From Mesorhizobium sp. M2E.F.Ca.ET.219.01.1.1 (GTDB lineage: Bacteria > Pseudomonadota > Alphaproteobacteria > Rhizobiales > Rhizobiaceae), in the NCBI RefSeq assembly GCF_004016445.2, contig NZ_SADT02000002.1, positions 868,001-932,000 of the forward strand: a stretch of DNA of 64,000 nt, given 5' to 3'. Of the stretch, positions 1 to 9,183 are shown piece after piece (position 1 is the first letter of the stretch; every line of letters starts with the position of its first letter). Both the position numbers and the translations under genes were made by a program. Under the pieces are notes generated by a model. That model was not told the DNA's origin, did not search any database, and saw only the letters and a program-made list of their open reading frames with translations.

Positions 1-82
1 CTCGCCCGAGCAAGTGGCTGACAGCTGACCGCAGGAACATTCGGCGCGACGCGTGACCATGCAGGCTCCTCCCTGCGGGACA

Positions 83-1141
83 TTACTGCGTATCCGCGTG
101 GGCCCTCAACTCGGCGCGCTTCTCATCCGACACCACGGCGAGGTCCAGCACCTTCTGCAGGCCAGCCGCGTGGCGGAAGGTCGGCTCGGTCTGCGCGCCG
201 CTCTTCACCGCCTCGACGAAGCGCTGGTAGTTGGTCGGCACGGAGCCTGCGTCGAGTTCCTCCCATTTGGCGTTCTCGACGTTGGCGCCGATGCAAGCCC
301 TCAGCATCGAGCCGTCGAGATTGTGCACCACCTCGACGGCGCCCTTGTCGCCATGGATGCGAAGGCGCAGTTCGTTGATGTGGCCGGTGGCCCAGCGGCT
401 GGCATGCACCACGCCGAAGGCGCCGTTGGCAAAGTCCAGCGTCATGGCGAAACTGTCATTGGCGTCGAGCTGGTATTCGCCGATGCGGTTGCCCGGTGCC
501 TTGTCGAAGGCGCGCAGCCGGCAGAACACATGATCGATGTCGAGCGCCGCGCCATAGCTGGCGAAATCGAGGATATGGATGCCGACATCGCCGAGCACGC
601 CGTTCGAGCCGTGGCCGCGCGACAGCCGCCACAGCCATTTCGGATCGGTGCGCCAGTCGCCCCAGAATTTCGACACCAGCCAGCTCTGCAGATAGGACGC
701 CTCGACATGGCGCACCGTGCCGATCTCGCCGGCCTGCACCATCTGGCGCGCCTTCTGCAGCGCGGCCACGTTGCGGTAGGTGAGGTTGACCATGTTGACG
801 ATGCCTGCGGCCTCCGCCGCGTCGGCCATTTCGCTGGCCTTGCCGAAATTTTCGGCCAGCGGCTTCTCGCACAACACCGGCTTGCCGGCGGCGATCAGCG
901 CCATGGTGGTCGGATGGTGGATGCGATCGGGCGTGACATTGGCGACCGCGTCGAAACCGCCCCAGTCGATCGCCGCCTCAAGCGAGGTGAAGCGCTTCGG
1001 AATCTTGTAGGCGTCAGCGTACTCGCCGACACGAGCCGCATCGACGTCGACCGCGCCGACGATGTTGACCCCCTCGATGGCGCCGAAGCGGCGGGCATGT
1101 TCCTGCGCCATCCAGCCGGTTCCGAGTATCAAAAGCCGCAT
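83..1141 (-). CDS. Gfo/Idh/MocA family NAD(P)-dependent oxidoreductase
   Basis: The 352-residue product has the layout of the Gfo/Idh/MocA family: an N-terminal Rossmann fold with GTGWMA at residues 7-12, the family EKP motif at 92-94, and a C-terminal alpha/beta domain containing GDVGIH near 184-189, where the catalytic His/Asp pair is usually found. Such enzymes oxidise or reduce sugars and cyclitols in the cytosol. I start at the ATG at 1141 because the nucleotide-binding strand (MRLLILGTGW) begins immediately there; a longer open frame upstream is antisense read-through of the neighbour. It lies about 100 bp downstream of a ThuA-like gene on the same strand. In Rhizobium relatives a dehydrogenase of this family (ThuB) works with ThuA in trehalose and related disaccharide catabolism, so a sugar-keto pathway is likely. 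The substrate is inferred. Confidence 0.88.
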   Translation of the reverse strand: MRLLILGTGWMAQEHARRFGAIEGVNIVGAVDVDAARVGEYADAYKIPKRFTSLEAAIDWGGFDAVANVTPDRIHHPTTMALIAAGKPVLCEKPLAENFGKASEMADAAEAAGIVNMVNLTYRNVAALQKARQMVQAGEIGTVRHVEASYLQSWLVSKFWGDWRTDPKWLWRLSRGHGSNGVLGDVGIHILDFASYGAALDIDHVFCRLRAFDKAPGNRIGEYQLDANDSFAMTLDFANGAFGVVHASRWATGHINELRLRIHGDKGAVEVVHNLDGSMLRACIGANVENAKWEELDAGSVPTNYQRFVEAVKSGAQTEPTFRHAAGLQKVLDLAVVSDEKRAELRAHADTQ

Positions 1142-1242
1142 TTTTCTGCTTCTCCGAGCGGTTTGGTTCGATTCAATCGTGCGAGGCGAATGTGGCCCAG
1201 ACGCTGTGTCCGCGCAATCCCAAGCAAAGAGGGAAGCGCTTT

Positions 1243-2028
1243 TTAGCGGAAGCCGGCCTCGCCATGCCCGTGCAGTTTTGGTCCACGCTCCTCGATCGGC
1301 TCCAGCGCCTTCTCGACCGGCACGTTCGGCGCATCGAGGATGGCGGGCTTCGACCCTTGCGGGTTGTGCGCCCATTTCACCGCGTTGCGCAGCACCTTGT
1401 GCACGGTGGCGTCGTGATAGGTCGGATAGGTCTCGTGTCCGGGGCGGAAGTAGAAGACATTGCCGGCGCCGCGCCGGTAGGTGAGGCCCGAACGGAACAC
1501 CTCGCCGCCCTGGAACCAGGAAATGAAGACGGTTTCCAGCGGCTCCGGCACGGCGAACTGCTCGCCATACATCTCCTCGTTCTCGAGCTCGAAGAACTCG
1601 CCGACGCCTTCGGCGATCGGATGGTTGGGGCTCGTCACCCAGAGCCGCTCGCGCTCGCCGGCCTCTCGCCATTTCAGCGTGCAGGGCGTGCCCATCAGCC
1701 GCTTGAAGATCTTCGAGAAATGGCCGGAATGCAGCACGATCAGCCCCATGCCTTCCCAGACGCGCTTTGCGACGCGTTCGACCACCTCGTCGGCGACCGC
1801 GCCATGATCCTTGTGGCCCCACCAGACGAGCACATCGGTCTCGGCGAGGCGGGATTCCGGCAGGCCGTGCTCCGGCTGCTCCAGCGTCGCCGTCGAGGCG
1901 GAGATCGCGTTGTCCGCATTCAGCGCCTTGGCGATGGTCGCGTGCATGCCCTCCGGATAGATGGAGGCCACCACCTCATTGGTCCGCTCATGGATGTTCT
2001 CGCCCCAGACGACAGCGCGAATTGTCAT
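1243..2028 (-). CDS. ThuA-like protein (trehalose utilisation family)
   Basis: The 261-residue product shows the full ThuA signature: VYPEGMH-like segment near 24-29, WWGHKDH at 69-75, [14 protein letters not shown] at about 95-108 and [13 protein letters not shown] at about 192-204. ThuA proteins have a class-I glutamine-amidotransferase-like fold and act with ThuB on keto-disaccharides derived from trehalose or sucrose-type sugars. The start at 2028 gives the expected ThuA N-terminus and has a purine-rich GAGG stretch just upstream; the longer open frame to 2202 has no family match. The adjacent downstream oxidoreductase is the natural ThuB-like partner, but no sugar ABC transporter is present here, unlike the classical thuEFGKAB operon. 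This may be a dispersed or paralogous copy, so no symbol is given. Confidence 0.88.
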   Translation of the reverse strand: MTIRAVVWGENIHERTNEVVASIYPEGMHATIAKALNADNAISASTATLEQPEHGLPESRLAETDVLVWWGHKDHGAVADEVVERVAKRVWEGMGLIVLHSGHFSKIFKRLMGTPCTLKWREAGERERLWVTSPNHPIAEGVGEFFELENEEMYGEQFAVPEPLETVFISWFQGGEVFRSGLTYRRGAGNVFYFRPGHETYPTYHDATVHKVLRNAVKWAHNPQGSKPAILDAPNVPVEKALEPIEERGPKLHGHGEAGFR

Positions 2029-2234
2029 GGATTGCCTCGTGAGTGATTGGGAGCCGCCCCGCGCCATAGATAACGCCTTCGCCCGGTATTGAAAGGTGTT
2101 TTCGAACCTTTGCTTCGCTGTGCAGGGAGGCCGGCCGCGAGAGTCTCCTTGTCGGCCAACGATATAGGTCCTTATGCTTCGACGCGGATTCAGCCGCCGC
2201 ACAGCCGATTGGCAAGCGCCGCGCCTCGGTTACA

Positions 2235-3002
2235 ATGTCAGCCATGGGCGAAGTGCTTGTAGGGACAGCGATCTTTGCTTGCCTGGCCGGGGCCTCGCTG
2301 GTCAGCCTGATGGTGCACGAGCGCTTCCCTGCCCACCACCTTGGGGACGACACCAGCGCGGTGGTGCGGCTTGCCGCGAACCTTTTCGTGGTGATGTCGT
2401 CGCTTATGCTCGGCCTGATGATCAACTCGGCCAAGAACACATTCGAGTCCATCAACGGCAACGTACACACCTTCGCTACTGATCTCATTCTGCTCGACCG
2501 AACGCTCCGGCTCTATGGGCCGGCGGCGGACAGCGCCCGGCAGTCGCTCACGGCCTATGTCCAGCGTGTCGTCGAGACCTCAACGGCCGACAGCGACACG
2601 ACGGTCGTCCCGAACAGGCTGTCGGAACTGCTGCTCAATCAGGTCGGCGACCTCATGGCGGGATTGACGCCCGCGGATGCCAGGCAGACCGCCACGCAGC
2701 AGGCCGCTACACAGCAGCTGCAAAAGCTGGTCGAGCAACGCTGGATACTTGCCGAGCAGTCCGAGGGCGCCATTCCTGCGCCGTTGATCGTCCTGCTCGT
2801 CGCCTGGCTGACGCTGATCTTCGCCAGCTTCGGTTTCAGGGCGCCGCGCAATGGAACCGTCGTCTTCACATGCCTCATTTCGGCGGCGCTGGTGGCCGCG
2901 GCGATCTATCTGATCATCGACATGGACTCGCCCTTTTCAGGCCCGATCCAGATCTCGCCGGCGCCCCTGCAAAGGGCGCTGGCGGAACTGACCGCGCAAT
3001 GA
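2235..3002 (+). CDS. DUF4239 (bestrophin-like) membrane protein
   Basis: The 255-residue protein has two N-terminal hydrophobic segments (about 6-26 and 45-65) joined by a polar stretch with MVHERFPAHH, then a soluble central part (about 80-170) and two C-terminal membrane segments (about 182-200 and 208-228). This layout, with the VRLAANLFVVMSSLMLGLMI-type helix, matches the DUF4239 family, sometimes called bestrophin-like. Its function is not established; an ion-channel role is only suggested by the distant bestrophin label. ATG codons at 2235 and 2244 are both possible starts and neither has a strong ribosome site. The gene converges on the glycosyltransferase with 2 bp between stop codons, so transcription of the two could interfere. 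Confidence 0.8.
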   Translation: MSAMGEVLVGTAIFACLAGASLVSLMVHERFPAHHLGDDTSAVVRLAANLFVVMSSLMLGLMINSAKNTFESINGNVHTFATDLILLDRTLRLYGPAADSARQSLTAYVQRVVETSTADSDTTVVPNRLSELLLNQVGDLMAGLTPADARQTATQQAATQQLQKLVEQRWILAEQSEGAIPAPLIVLLVAWLTLIFASFGFRAPRNGTVVFTCLISAALVAAAIYLIIDMDSPFSGPIQISPAPLQRALAELTAQ

Positions 3003-3004
3003 GT

Positions 3005-4253
3005 TCACCGGCTGGATTGGCCGAGCAATTCAATCAGCAGCCTTGCCGCCACCTCGGCGCCGTCGGCGCGGATCTTGCCAGCCACTGCCGCCGCTCGAGA
3101 GCGGGTTTCCGGCGCCAGCGCCACGTCCAATGCCGCCGACAATGACTCCTTCGTCGGCACCGGACCGTCATGGGCGGCGCCGATGCCAAGTTGGGCGGCA
3201 CGCCTTGCCCAATAGGGCTGGTCGCCGATCTGCGGCACGATCAGCTGCGCCGCTCCCCCCCCGCGCGGCGGCAACGGTCGTGCCGGCGCCGCCGTGATGG
3301 ATGACGGCGGCGACGCGGCCGAACAGCGCCTGCTGGTTGACCTCGCCGATGATAAAGCAGTCGTCGCCATCATCAATGAGGCCGAGCCCAGCCCAGCCCT
3401 GTGCGAGCACCGCGCGAAGGCTCCTGGCGCGGATTGCCTCGATCGCGGCGCGGCCGGCTTCCCTGGCAACCGATATCGAGCCGAAGCCGACATAGACCGG
3501 CGGCGGACCGGCATCGAGGAACGCGTTGAGCCGATCGGGGAGGGGCCGTTCGTCCGGCAGGATCAAGGCGCCGGTCTGCACGGCGTCGATCAGGTCCGAG
3601 GGCAGCCATGGGCCCAGCACCTGATCGCAGGCGAGCAGGACGGGATTGCCATAGACATAGTCCCGAACATTTTGCACCGGCGGCAGTCCGAGCGATGCGC
3701 GCTGGCCGTTGACCGCCTCGCCGAAGAGCGCGTTCTTAGTCCGGATGTCCGTTTCCCACAGCAGCCGGTTGTCGGTGACGCCGGCCGGCAGCGGATGTCC
3801 AGGATATTCATGCGGCCGGTTGTGCTGCGACGGCAGCCAGATGGGGCAGAACGTGCCGAGCACGTAGCGCATGCCGCGTTGTTCCGCGACCAGCCGCGCG
3901 GCGGCGCAGGATGGGAAGAGGCCGAACGCCACCACCGCGTCGCAGCCTTCGGCGGCCGCGCTCAGCGCCTCATATTGCCTGGCGGCGATCTCGGTCGCCT
4001 GGCCGGAGATGAGCCTGGCCCTGTCCTCGGGTGTCGCCGATCGCGACCGGTTGACCATCTCCTTCGCCCATTCGCGCACCGGCGCGAAAGCCGGCGCCAG
4101 CGGCACGCCGGCGCGCTCCAGAAGCGCGGCGAACTCCGCGTCGCCCGGCGCGCTCACCCGGGCCTCGACGCCATGCGCCTGCAACGCCGCGCCCAGCGCC
4201 GCCAAAGGCTCGACGTCGCCGCGCGAGCCGTAAGTCGATAACAAGATCCGCAT
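3005..4253 (-). pseudogene. Glycosyltransferase, MGT/GT1-like, with frameshift in a G8 run
   Basis: From the ATG at 4253 the frame encodes MRILLSTYGSRGDVEP, the typical N-terminus of GT1/GT28-like enzymes that process glycolipids or small molecules, and continues to the donor-binding motif IHHGGAGTT. The frame then fails: the C-terminal part ([20 protein letters not shown] onward, to 3005) is in another frame. The switch coincides with a run of eight G on the coding strand (plus-strand C run 3255-3262). Seven G would give AARGGAAQ and one continuous protein of about 415 residues. The gene is therefore a pseudogene, a slippage-controlled gene or a sequencing error. The downstream part keeps family-like sequence without further damage, which argues against old decay. 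The start choice follows the conserved N-terminus; the longer frame to 4295 adds only non-family residues. Confidence 0.82.
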
Positions 4254-4472
4254 TCCGTGCTCCGTTTTCTTTTCGGAGCAGCGTTGATACGCCATGCCCG
4301 GGGGCTTGCCGCAAGCCCGGGCCGCGCCATATCTACATCCTGGGAAGGGTCGTTATCGCTTCCCAGATGCCGCGATGGCATCGGCGTTCACGCGCGTTTT
4401 GGCGCGAGGCCCTTCGGATCAGCAAGTGGGGACTGACAAATGCCGGCGACACGTTCGCCGGCAGGAGTAGGC

Positions 4473-6101
4473 TTAACCCTGGCGGCCCTCCTGGGCCACC
4501 CGGGTGGGGGAGCTTGTCAGGCGTGGGACGACGACAAGGCGCTTGATCTTGCCGCTTTTGTAGGCGGCAAGGAAGCGGTGATAGTCCTTGAAGACGACGC
4601 AGCCATTGGATTCCGCACGGCCGCCGCGCAGCATGTAAGTGTGGGCGAGCAAGCCGTTGCGGCCATATTTGTTGCTGCCGCTGGTCGGCGTGAGCCTGAT
4701 AGCCTCGACGCCATGGAAGCGCGATTCACGCATCGACAGATTGTAGGTGTCCGGCGGCGTCGGACCGACATTCTTGCGATTGACGAAGCGTGGCTGGTCG
4801 ACCATCGACCCCAGTCCCGAATGCGCCTCGAGCTTGGAGCCGTCGGGCATGTAAACGGTTCTCGCCGAAATATCGTAGACGGCGACGCCATTGCCCGTCG
4901 AAGGCCCATTGAACAGGCTGCGGAAAGCGCCGCCAAGGTTACCGCGCTCCGGCGTGTCCGGCTTGGCATAGGCGAGCATTTCCGACGCCTGCGCCTTGCG
5001 CTTGCCGGGCTTGGTGTCGGCCACTATCGGCTTCGAATTCGCCACGCCGGGCAGGGCCTGGTCGCCGCTTCTCGGTGAAACCGCCGTCGGCGCGCTTTGC
5101 ACGGTGTCGGATTCGGTCGGCTGCGGCTTGGCCTTGGCGGCCTGCGGCTTCGCGGCCTCCGGCTTCTGCGGCTTGGCCGCATTCTGTTCAGGCGCCTCGG
5201 TGGCGCGCTCCAGCGTGGTGCGCGGGCGAAGACCGGGCACGGCAATGGCATCGGGCAGATCGTCTTGCGGCGGCAGCGAGGCGACCTGGTACCCGCCGTC
5301 CTTGCCGTTGTCCGCACTGTCAGCAGCATCGGGGCCGGCGACATTGGGCGCGTCGCTGTTTTGCAGCGCGACGGCAGTCGGAACATCCGCCGTATCCTCG
5401 GGCGCGACGTTGGCAAGCGCCAGCGCCAGCTCGGAAGCTTCGGGGGTCTCGGCCGGCTGCGAACCGAAGCGCGCCTCGATCGGGGCGTCCGGCTGCGCGC
5501 CGCCAAAGCGGCTGGCCGAAGGCAGGCTGGCAAGCAGGAACGGCGCGTTCTCGGCGCGGGCAAAGGCTTCGGCAAGCTTCTGCGGCGAAAGCGCCGCCCG
5601 CTTCACCACGCCGTCGAAACGGTCGACGGCTCCGGCGGCCGAAGCCACCACCACGACCTTTTCCTGCGCGACGCTGTCGGGCGCCGGCAGCTTGAGGCGC
5701 GCCATCTTGCCGTCAAGAACTTTATCCTTAATTTTTTCAGGAGTTTGGCCGCCCTGCCTGAAGCTCGTCGCGAGGCTGAAGCAGCCGGCATCGCAGCCGC
5801 CGGTGAGCGAGCCTGCCTTATAGCCGCCATAGACGCCAAGATGCAGCGCCCAGGCATTGGCAATCTGCCGGCGCTGGTCGCCAAGCGCGAGGGTGCGCGG
5901 CGAAAGCACGCCCTGCGGCAATCCGTTGGAAGCGGCGGTCAGCGAGGTGCTCACCGAATAGAGCCCCGCCAAGGTTGCGGCGGACCATAGGGCGAGGGCG
6001 GCGCCGACAGCAGGCACCAGGACCCAACGATGACCAGACTTTTTCGAAGTTATCCCCCCATGAGGAGCGTCACCCCGGTTTTTCAAACGCAAAAACGCCA
6101 T
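4473..6101 (-). CDS. Membrane-anchored DUF2778 (Tlde1-type L,D-transpeptidase-like) protein
   Basis: The product is about 542 residues. A single hydrophobic segment lies near residues 28-52 after a basic N-terminus, so it is probably anchored in the inner membrane with the rest in the periplasm. A long Ala/Pro/Glu-rich low-complexity region follows (about 200-400). The C-terminal 120 residues match DUF2778: YDISARTVYMPDG, a conserved His in LEAHSGLG, LLAHTYMLRG and the SNGCVVF motif resembling the Ser-x-Gly-Cys active site of L,D-transpeptidases. Members of this fold cut or exchange tetrapeptide stems of peptidoglycan; some are type VI secretion effectors (Tlde1). No secretion genes are nearby and the anchor argues for a housekeeping wall role in this case. 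The start at 6101 has GAGAG upstream; in-frame ATGs at 6122 and 6143 are alternatives. Confidence 0.8.
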   Translation of the reverse strand: MAFLRLKNRGDAPHGGITSKKSGHRWVLVPAVGAALALWSAATLAGLYSVSTSLTAASNGLPQGVLSPRTLALGDQRRQIANAWALHLGVYGGYKAGSLTGGCDAGCFSLATSFRQGGQTPEKIKDKVLDGKMARLKLPAPDSVAQEKVVVVASAAGAVDRFDGVVKRAALSPQKLAEAFARAENAPFLLASLPSASRFGGAQPDAPIEARFGSQPAETPEASELALALANVAPEDTADVPTAVALQNSDAPNVAGPDAADSADNGKDGGYQVASLPPQDDLPDAIAVPGLRPRTTLERATEAPEQNAAKPQKPEAAKPQAAKAKPQPTESDTVQSAPTAVSPRSGDQALPGVANSKPIVADTKPGKRKAQASEMLAYAKPDTPERGNLGGAFRSLFNGPSTGNGVAVYDISARTVYMPDGSKLEAHSGLGSMVDQPRFVNRKNVGPTPPDTYNLSMRESRFHGVEAIRLTPTSGSNKYGRNGLLAHTYMLRGGRAESNGCVVFKDYHRFLAAYKSGKIKRLVVVPRLTSSPTRVAQEGRQG

Positions 6102-6653
6102 ACGACCACTCTCAATCGGCATGCCGGTTTTCGCACCTTGCACCCGTCACGATCACAGTTCGCTGGTGCCCCCTGCACCTTCACGCGTCTGTTGCCGATT
6201 GATTCAAAAGATGGACAAAGATGGTTAACCAATCCCTCCACCAATCGCCGATTTTGGCGACGGTCCATACGAAAAAAGAGCCTTCCATGGTCTTCGCCAC
6301 GGTAAAAATGCTCTCCCTCACCCGCTTTGCTGCCCGTTTTTCCGGCCTCTGTCAAGAAACCGTGAAGACCGGAACCGCAACATCTTCAGCCGGCTAGAGG
6401 TGGATTGGGGTCAAAATGCGACCGTTCGGCGAACCTTGAAACAGGCAGGCCGGAAATGTTGTGGACCAGCCGATCGGGCGGCGGTCCGGGATCGCTCTTC
6501 GCGCCATCCGGACAAAAACACCCGAAAAAAGTCACTGCGGGTGGGAGCGCTTCGGCCGCGACATCGCTCTTGACCTTCCAGTTACTGGAACCCGTAGCGT
6601 GCTCAAAGGATCGTCCCGGCGGCGTCCTTCCCAACCGAGATCCAGGAGAAAAA
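6102..6653. other. Intergenic region between DUF2778 gene and multicopper oxidase
   Basis: This 552 bp gap contains no convincing gene. The left half is the likely promoter region of the DUF2778 gene (minus strand) and includes a GGTTAACC palindrome near 6220. The right half carries the MerR-type promoter listed separately. A long in-frame extension of the oxidase frame up to 6405 exists but lacks a signal peptide and ribosome site. Confidence 0.6.
6570..6600 (+). promoter_or_regulatory. CueR/HmrR-type (MerR family) copper-responsive promoter
   Basis: A TTGACC -35 box at 6570-6575 is separated by exactly 19 bp from a TAGCGT -10-like box at 6595-6600. The over-long spacer holds a perfect 7+1+7 palindrome, TTCCAGT-T-ACTGGAA, at 6576-6590. 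A 19-20 bp spacer with a centred dyad is the hallmark of MerR-family activation, and the ACCTTCC core matches copper regulators CueR and HmrR. It lies 54 bp upstream of the multicopper oxidase ATG. No merR-type gene is in the window, so the regulator must be elsewhere. Confidence 0.78.
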
Positions 6654-8180
6654 ATGCATCGACGCGGTTTTCTGGCGGCAGGCCTGGCGGCGGTTCTGGC
6701 GAGCCCGCGCGCTCTGGCGCAAATGAAGATGGACGACATGTCGAACATGGACTCCATGCCCGGCATGGATATGAGCAGTCATGCCGGCCATGACATGGGC
6801 GCCATGACGCAAGCGCCCGCGGCGCTGCCCGAGGGCGAGGCTCTGCGCGAGTTGCCGCTGCTGGCCAACAAGGCCGGCCGGCCCGGCCTGTTCAAAGCGC
6901 GGCTGACGGCCGAGCCCGCCACGGCGCGCTTCGTTGAGGGTCAGGACACGTCGATCCTCGCCTATAACGGCACGAGCCCGGGGCCGTTGATCGAGGCTTA
7001 CGAGGGCGACCGCGTCGAGATCACCTTCGCCAACCGGATCTCGGGTGAGCAAAGCACCATCCACTGGCACGGCATGCCGGTGCCCGCCGACCAGGACGGC
7101 AACCCGATGGACCCGGTTGCTGCGGGCGCCGACCGCGTCTACGCCTTCGATCTGCCCGAGGGCTCGGCCGGTTCCTACTGGTATCACCCGCATCCGCATG
7201 GCCGGACGGCCGAGCAGGTCTATCGCGGCCTTGCCGGCGCTTTCGTCGTCAAGGCGAAAGCCGATCCGGTTCCGGCGGCCTATGGCGACACCGCGCTGAT
7301 GTTCACCGACCTTCGCCTGGCCGCCGACGGATCCATGCCCGACAACACCATGATCGACATGATGAACGGCCGCGTCGGCGACCATGTGCTGGTCAACGGC
7401 CAGAAGAACCCGAAGCTGGCGGTCGCGATGGGCACGAAGCGGCGCTTGCGGCTCTACAACGCTACCAATGCGCGCTTCCTTAGGCTCGATTTCGCCAATG
7501 CTTCGATGACCGTGATCGGCAGCGACGGCGGTCTCCTGGAGAAGCCGGTGGCGGCCGAGGAGATCCTGCTCAGCCCGGCCGAGCGCGTCGAGCTGGTCGT
7601 CGCCTTCGACCGACCGGGTACCGCCACGCTCACCACGCTTCCCTACGACCGCGGCTGGATGGGGCCGGGCCGGCCCACGGACGCCGGGTTGACGCTGCTG
7701 ACGGTCGGTGTTTCCGAAACGCCGGCCGAGGCGATGCCGCCGCTTCCCGAACGGCTGCGGCCGATCACGCCGCTTGGGGCTCCCGCCGTCAGCCGCCGCC
7801 TCGTCCTCACCGAGGCCATGACGATGAATGCCGCGAGCATGGGGATGGACTTCCTGATCAACGGCAAGGCCTTCGACATGGGGCGCGTCGACATCGTCGC
7901 CCGGGCCGGCGATACCGAGCTTTGGGAAATCGTCAACCAGGCCGACATGGACCATCCGTTCCATATCCACGGCACGCAGTTCCAGGTGGTCGAGCGCGAA
8001 CAGGGCGGCAAGGTCGCCAAGCCGCCTTATCTGGCGTGGAAGGACACGGTCAACGTGGCGCGCGGCGAGACGGTGCGGCTTCTCACGCGCCAGGAACGGC
8101 CGGGCGCGCGCATGTATCACTGCCACATCCTGGAGCATGAGCAGCTCGGCATGATGGGCATCGTCGACGTGCAGGCATGA
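6654..8180 (+). CDS. Multicopper oxidase, CueO/CopA-like, Tat-exported
   Basis: The 508-residue enzyme begins with a twin-arginine signal (HRRGFLAAG, cleavage after about residue 22) and exports folded to the periplasm. A Met/His-rich stretch follows (about 24-51, with MDDMSNMDSMPGMDM), as in copper-tolerance oxidases. All copper ligand motifs are present: HWHG at 137-140, WYHPHPHG near 182-189, HPFHIHG near 446-452 and HCHILEHEQLGMM near the C-terminus, which carries the Cys-His bridge between type 1 and type 2/3 sites. Such enzymes oxidise Cu(I) to less toxic Cu(II) using oxygen. The ATG at 6654 has AGGAGA six bases upstream. Its promoter carries a MerR-family copper operator. The stop overlaps the start of the following cytochrome gene by 4 bp, so the two are translated together. 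Confidence 0.93.
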   Translation: MHRRGFLAAGLAAVLASPRALAQMKMDDMSNMDSMPGMDMSSHAGHDMGAMTQAPAALPEGEALRELPLLANKAGRPGLFKARLTAEPATARFVEGQDTSILAYNGTSPGPLIEAYEGDRVEITFANRISGEQSTIHWHGMPVPADQDGNPMDPVAAGADRVYAFDLPEGSAGSYWYHPHPHGRTAEQVYRGLAGAFVVKAKADPVPAAYGDTALMFTDLRLAADGSMPDNTMIDMMNGRVGDHVLVNGQKNPKLAVAMGTKRRLRLYNATNARFLRLDFANASMTVIGSDGGLLEKPVAAEEILLSPAERVELVVAFDRPGTATLTTLPYDRGWMGPGRPTDAGLTLLTVGVSETPAEAMPPLPERLRPITPLGAPAVSRRLVLTEAMTMNAASMGMDFLINGKAFDMGRVDIVARAGDTELWEIVNQADMDHPFHIHGTQFQVVEREQGGKVAKPPYLAWKDTVNVARGETVRLLTRQERPGARMYHCHILEHEQLGMMGIVDVQA

Positions 8181-8737
8181 GGGATCGCATAATTGTAGCG
8201 GCGGCGATGCTTGCGCTCGCCGGCCCGTTGATCCTTGGTCCGTCGCTGGCCGCGGAGCCGGGCGATCCCATCGTGGCGGCGCGCCAGGCCTCGATGAAGG
8301 AGATGGCGGCCGCCGCCAGGGCGATCGCCGAAATGTTCGACGGCAAGCGCGCCTATGAGCCGGCGGCCTTCAAGGCGGCGGCGGACAACCTGAGCGCCCG
8401 CGCCGGCGCCCTGACCGGCGAATTCCCGCAGGGCACGCTTGGCGCGCCGTCGGCCGCCAAACCGGAGATCGACCAGGCCCGGCCGGAGTTCGAGGCGCTC
8501 GCCCGCCATATCAGCCGGCTCGCCGACGCGCTCGCTGACAAGGCCGCGAATCCGCCGCCAGGGATCACCGCCGACATGCGGATGACCGGCCCGCCGATGG
8601 ATGGCGGCAGCCTGCTCGGCAAGCGCCCGGGCGCGGCTGAAGTAGATCCAGCCACCATGCCGCCGGAACATCTCCTGCACCTCATCCTGCAGGACTGTAC
8701 GAGCTGCCATTCGAAGTTCCGGCGCAAAGTGGAGTGA
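8177..8737 (+). CDS. Class II cytochrome c (cytochrome c'-like)
   Basis: The 186-residue protein has a signal peptide (about residues 1-25, ending SLAAEP) and a single C-terminal haem motif CTSCHSKFR, the position and sequence typical of four-helix-bundle cytochrome c' proteins. It is longer than a classic cytochrome c' (about 130 residues) because of a linker around 120-160. The first ATG overlaps the stop of the multicopper oxidase in an ATGA, so it is expressed with it and may take electrons to or from the oxidase in the periplasm, or bind diatomic gases. The electron partner is inferred from gene order only. Confidence 0.85.
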   Translation: MRDRIIVAAAMLALAGPLILGPSLAAEPGDPIVAARQASMKEMAAAARAIAEMFDGKRAYEPAAFKAAADNLSARAGALTGEFPQGTLGAPSAAKPEIDQARPEFEALARHISRLADALADKAANPPPGITADMRMTGPPMDGGSLLGKRPGAAEVDPATMPPEHLLHLILQDCTSCHSKFRRKVE

Positions 8738-8851
8738 GGCCGGATGCGGTCGGGCGTGATATGGCAGCGCATTCTACCGGCGCGTATCACAAAAGTGACG
8801 CGCTCGCCCCCCTATATGCTAGGCTTATGTCGTCAAAAAAGGGTCATCGTT

Positions 8852-9085
8852 ATGGATGCCAGCGAATTGCAGGCCATAGGCGACACGCTGATGCGCCTCG
8901 TCACCCCCAGCATGACGCCGAAGGATCTGGTCAAGGCGGTGCGCAAGGAGCATCCCGACGCCAAGAAGAAGGACATCGCCCGCGCGGCCTTCCACGCCAT
9001 CATCGCCAATGCCGACCAGGACCCCGGCAAATCGCGCAACCTCCAGGCTTTCGCGCTTGCCGAGCGCACCCAGCAATCGGAATAA
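8852..9085 (+). CDS. Small conserved hypothetical protein (77 aa)
   Basis: The predicted 77-residue soluble protein is charged and helical (MTPKDLVKAVRKEHPDAKKK), with no signal peptide and no membrane segment. I do not recognise a named family. The ATG at 8852 is preferred over one at 8744 because the protein's balanced composition begins there; the upstream extension reads like non-coding sequence, and 8744-8851 probably holds the promoter. It may be transcribed independently of the copper module. It could be a small DNA- or RNA-associated protein given its Lys-rich helix, but nothing here proves that. Confidence 0.6.
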   Translation: MDASELQAIGDTLMRLVTPSMTPKDLVKAVRKEHPDAKKKDIARAAFHAIIANADQDPGKSRNLQAFALAERTQQSE

Positions 9086-9183
9086 ATTGCCGCGAATTGT
9101 AGCGTTGGGCTTGCCGGAAACTTAATAAGCGACTTCTAATTTAATGGCTCCGCCGGCAATCAGCCCCAACGGGGTAGCGAGCC

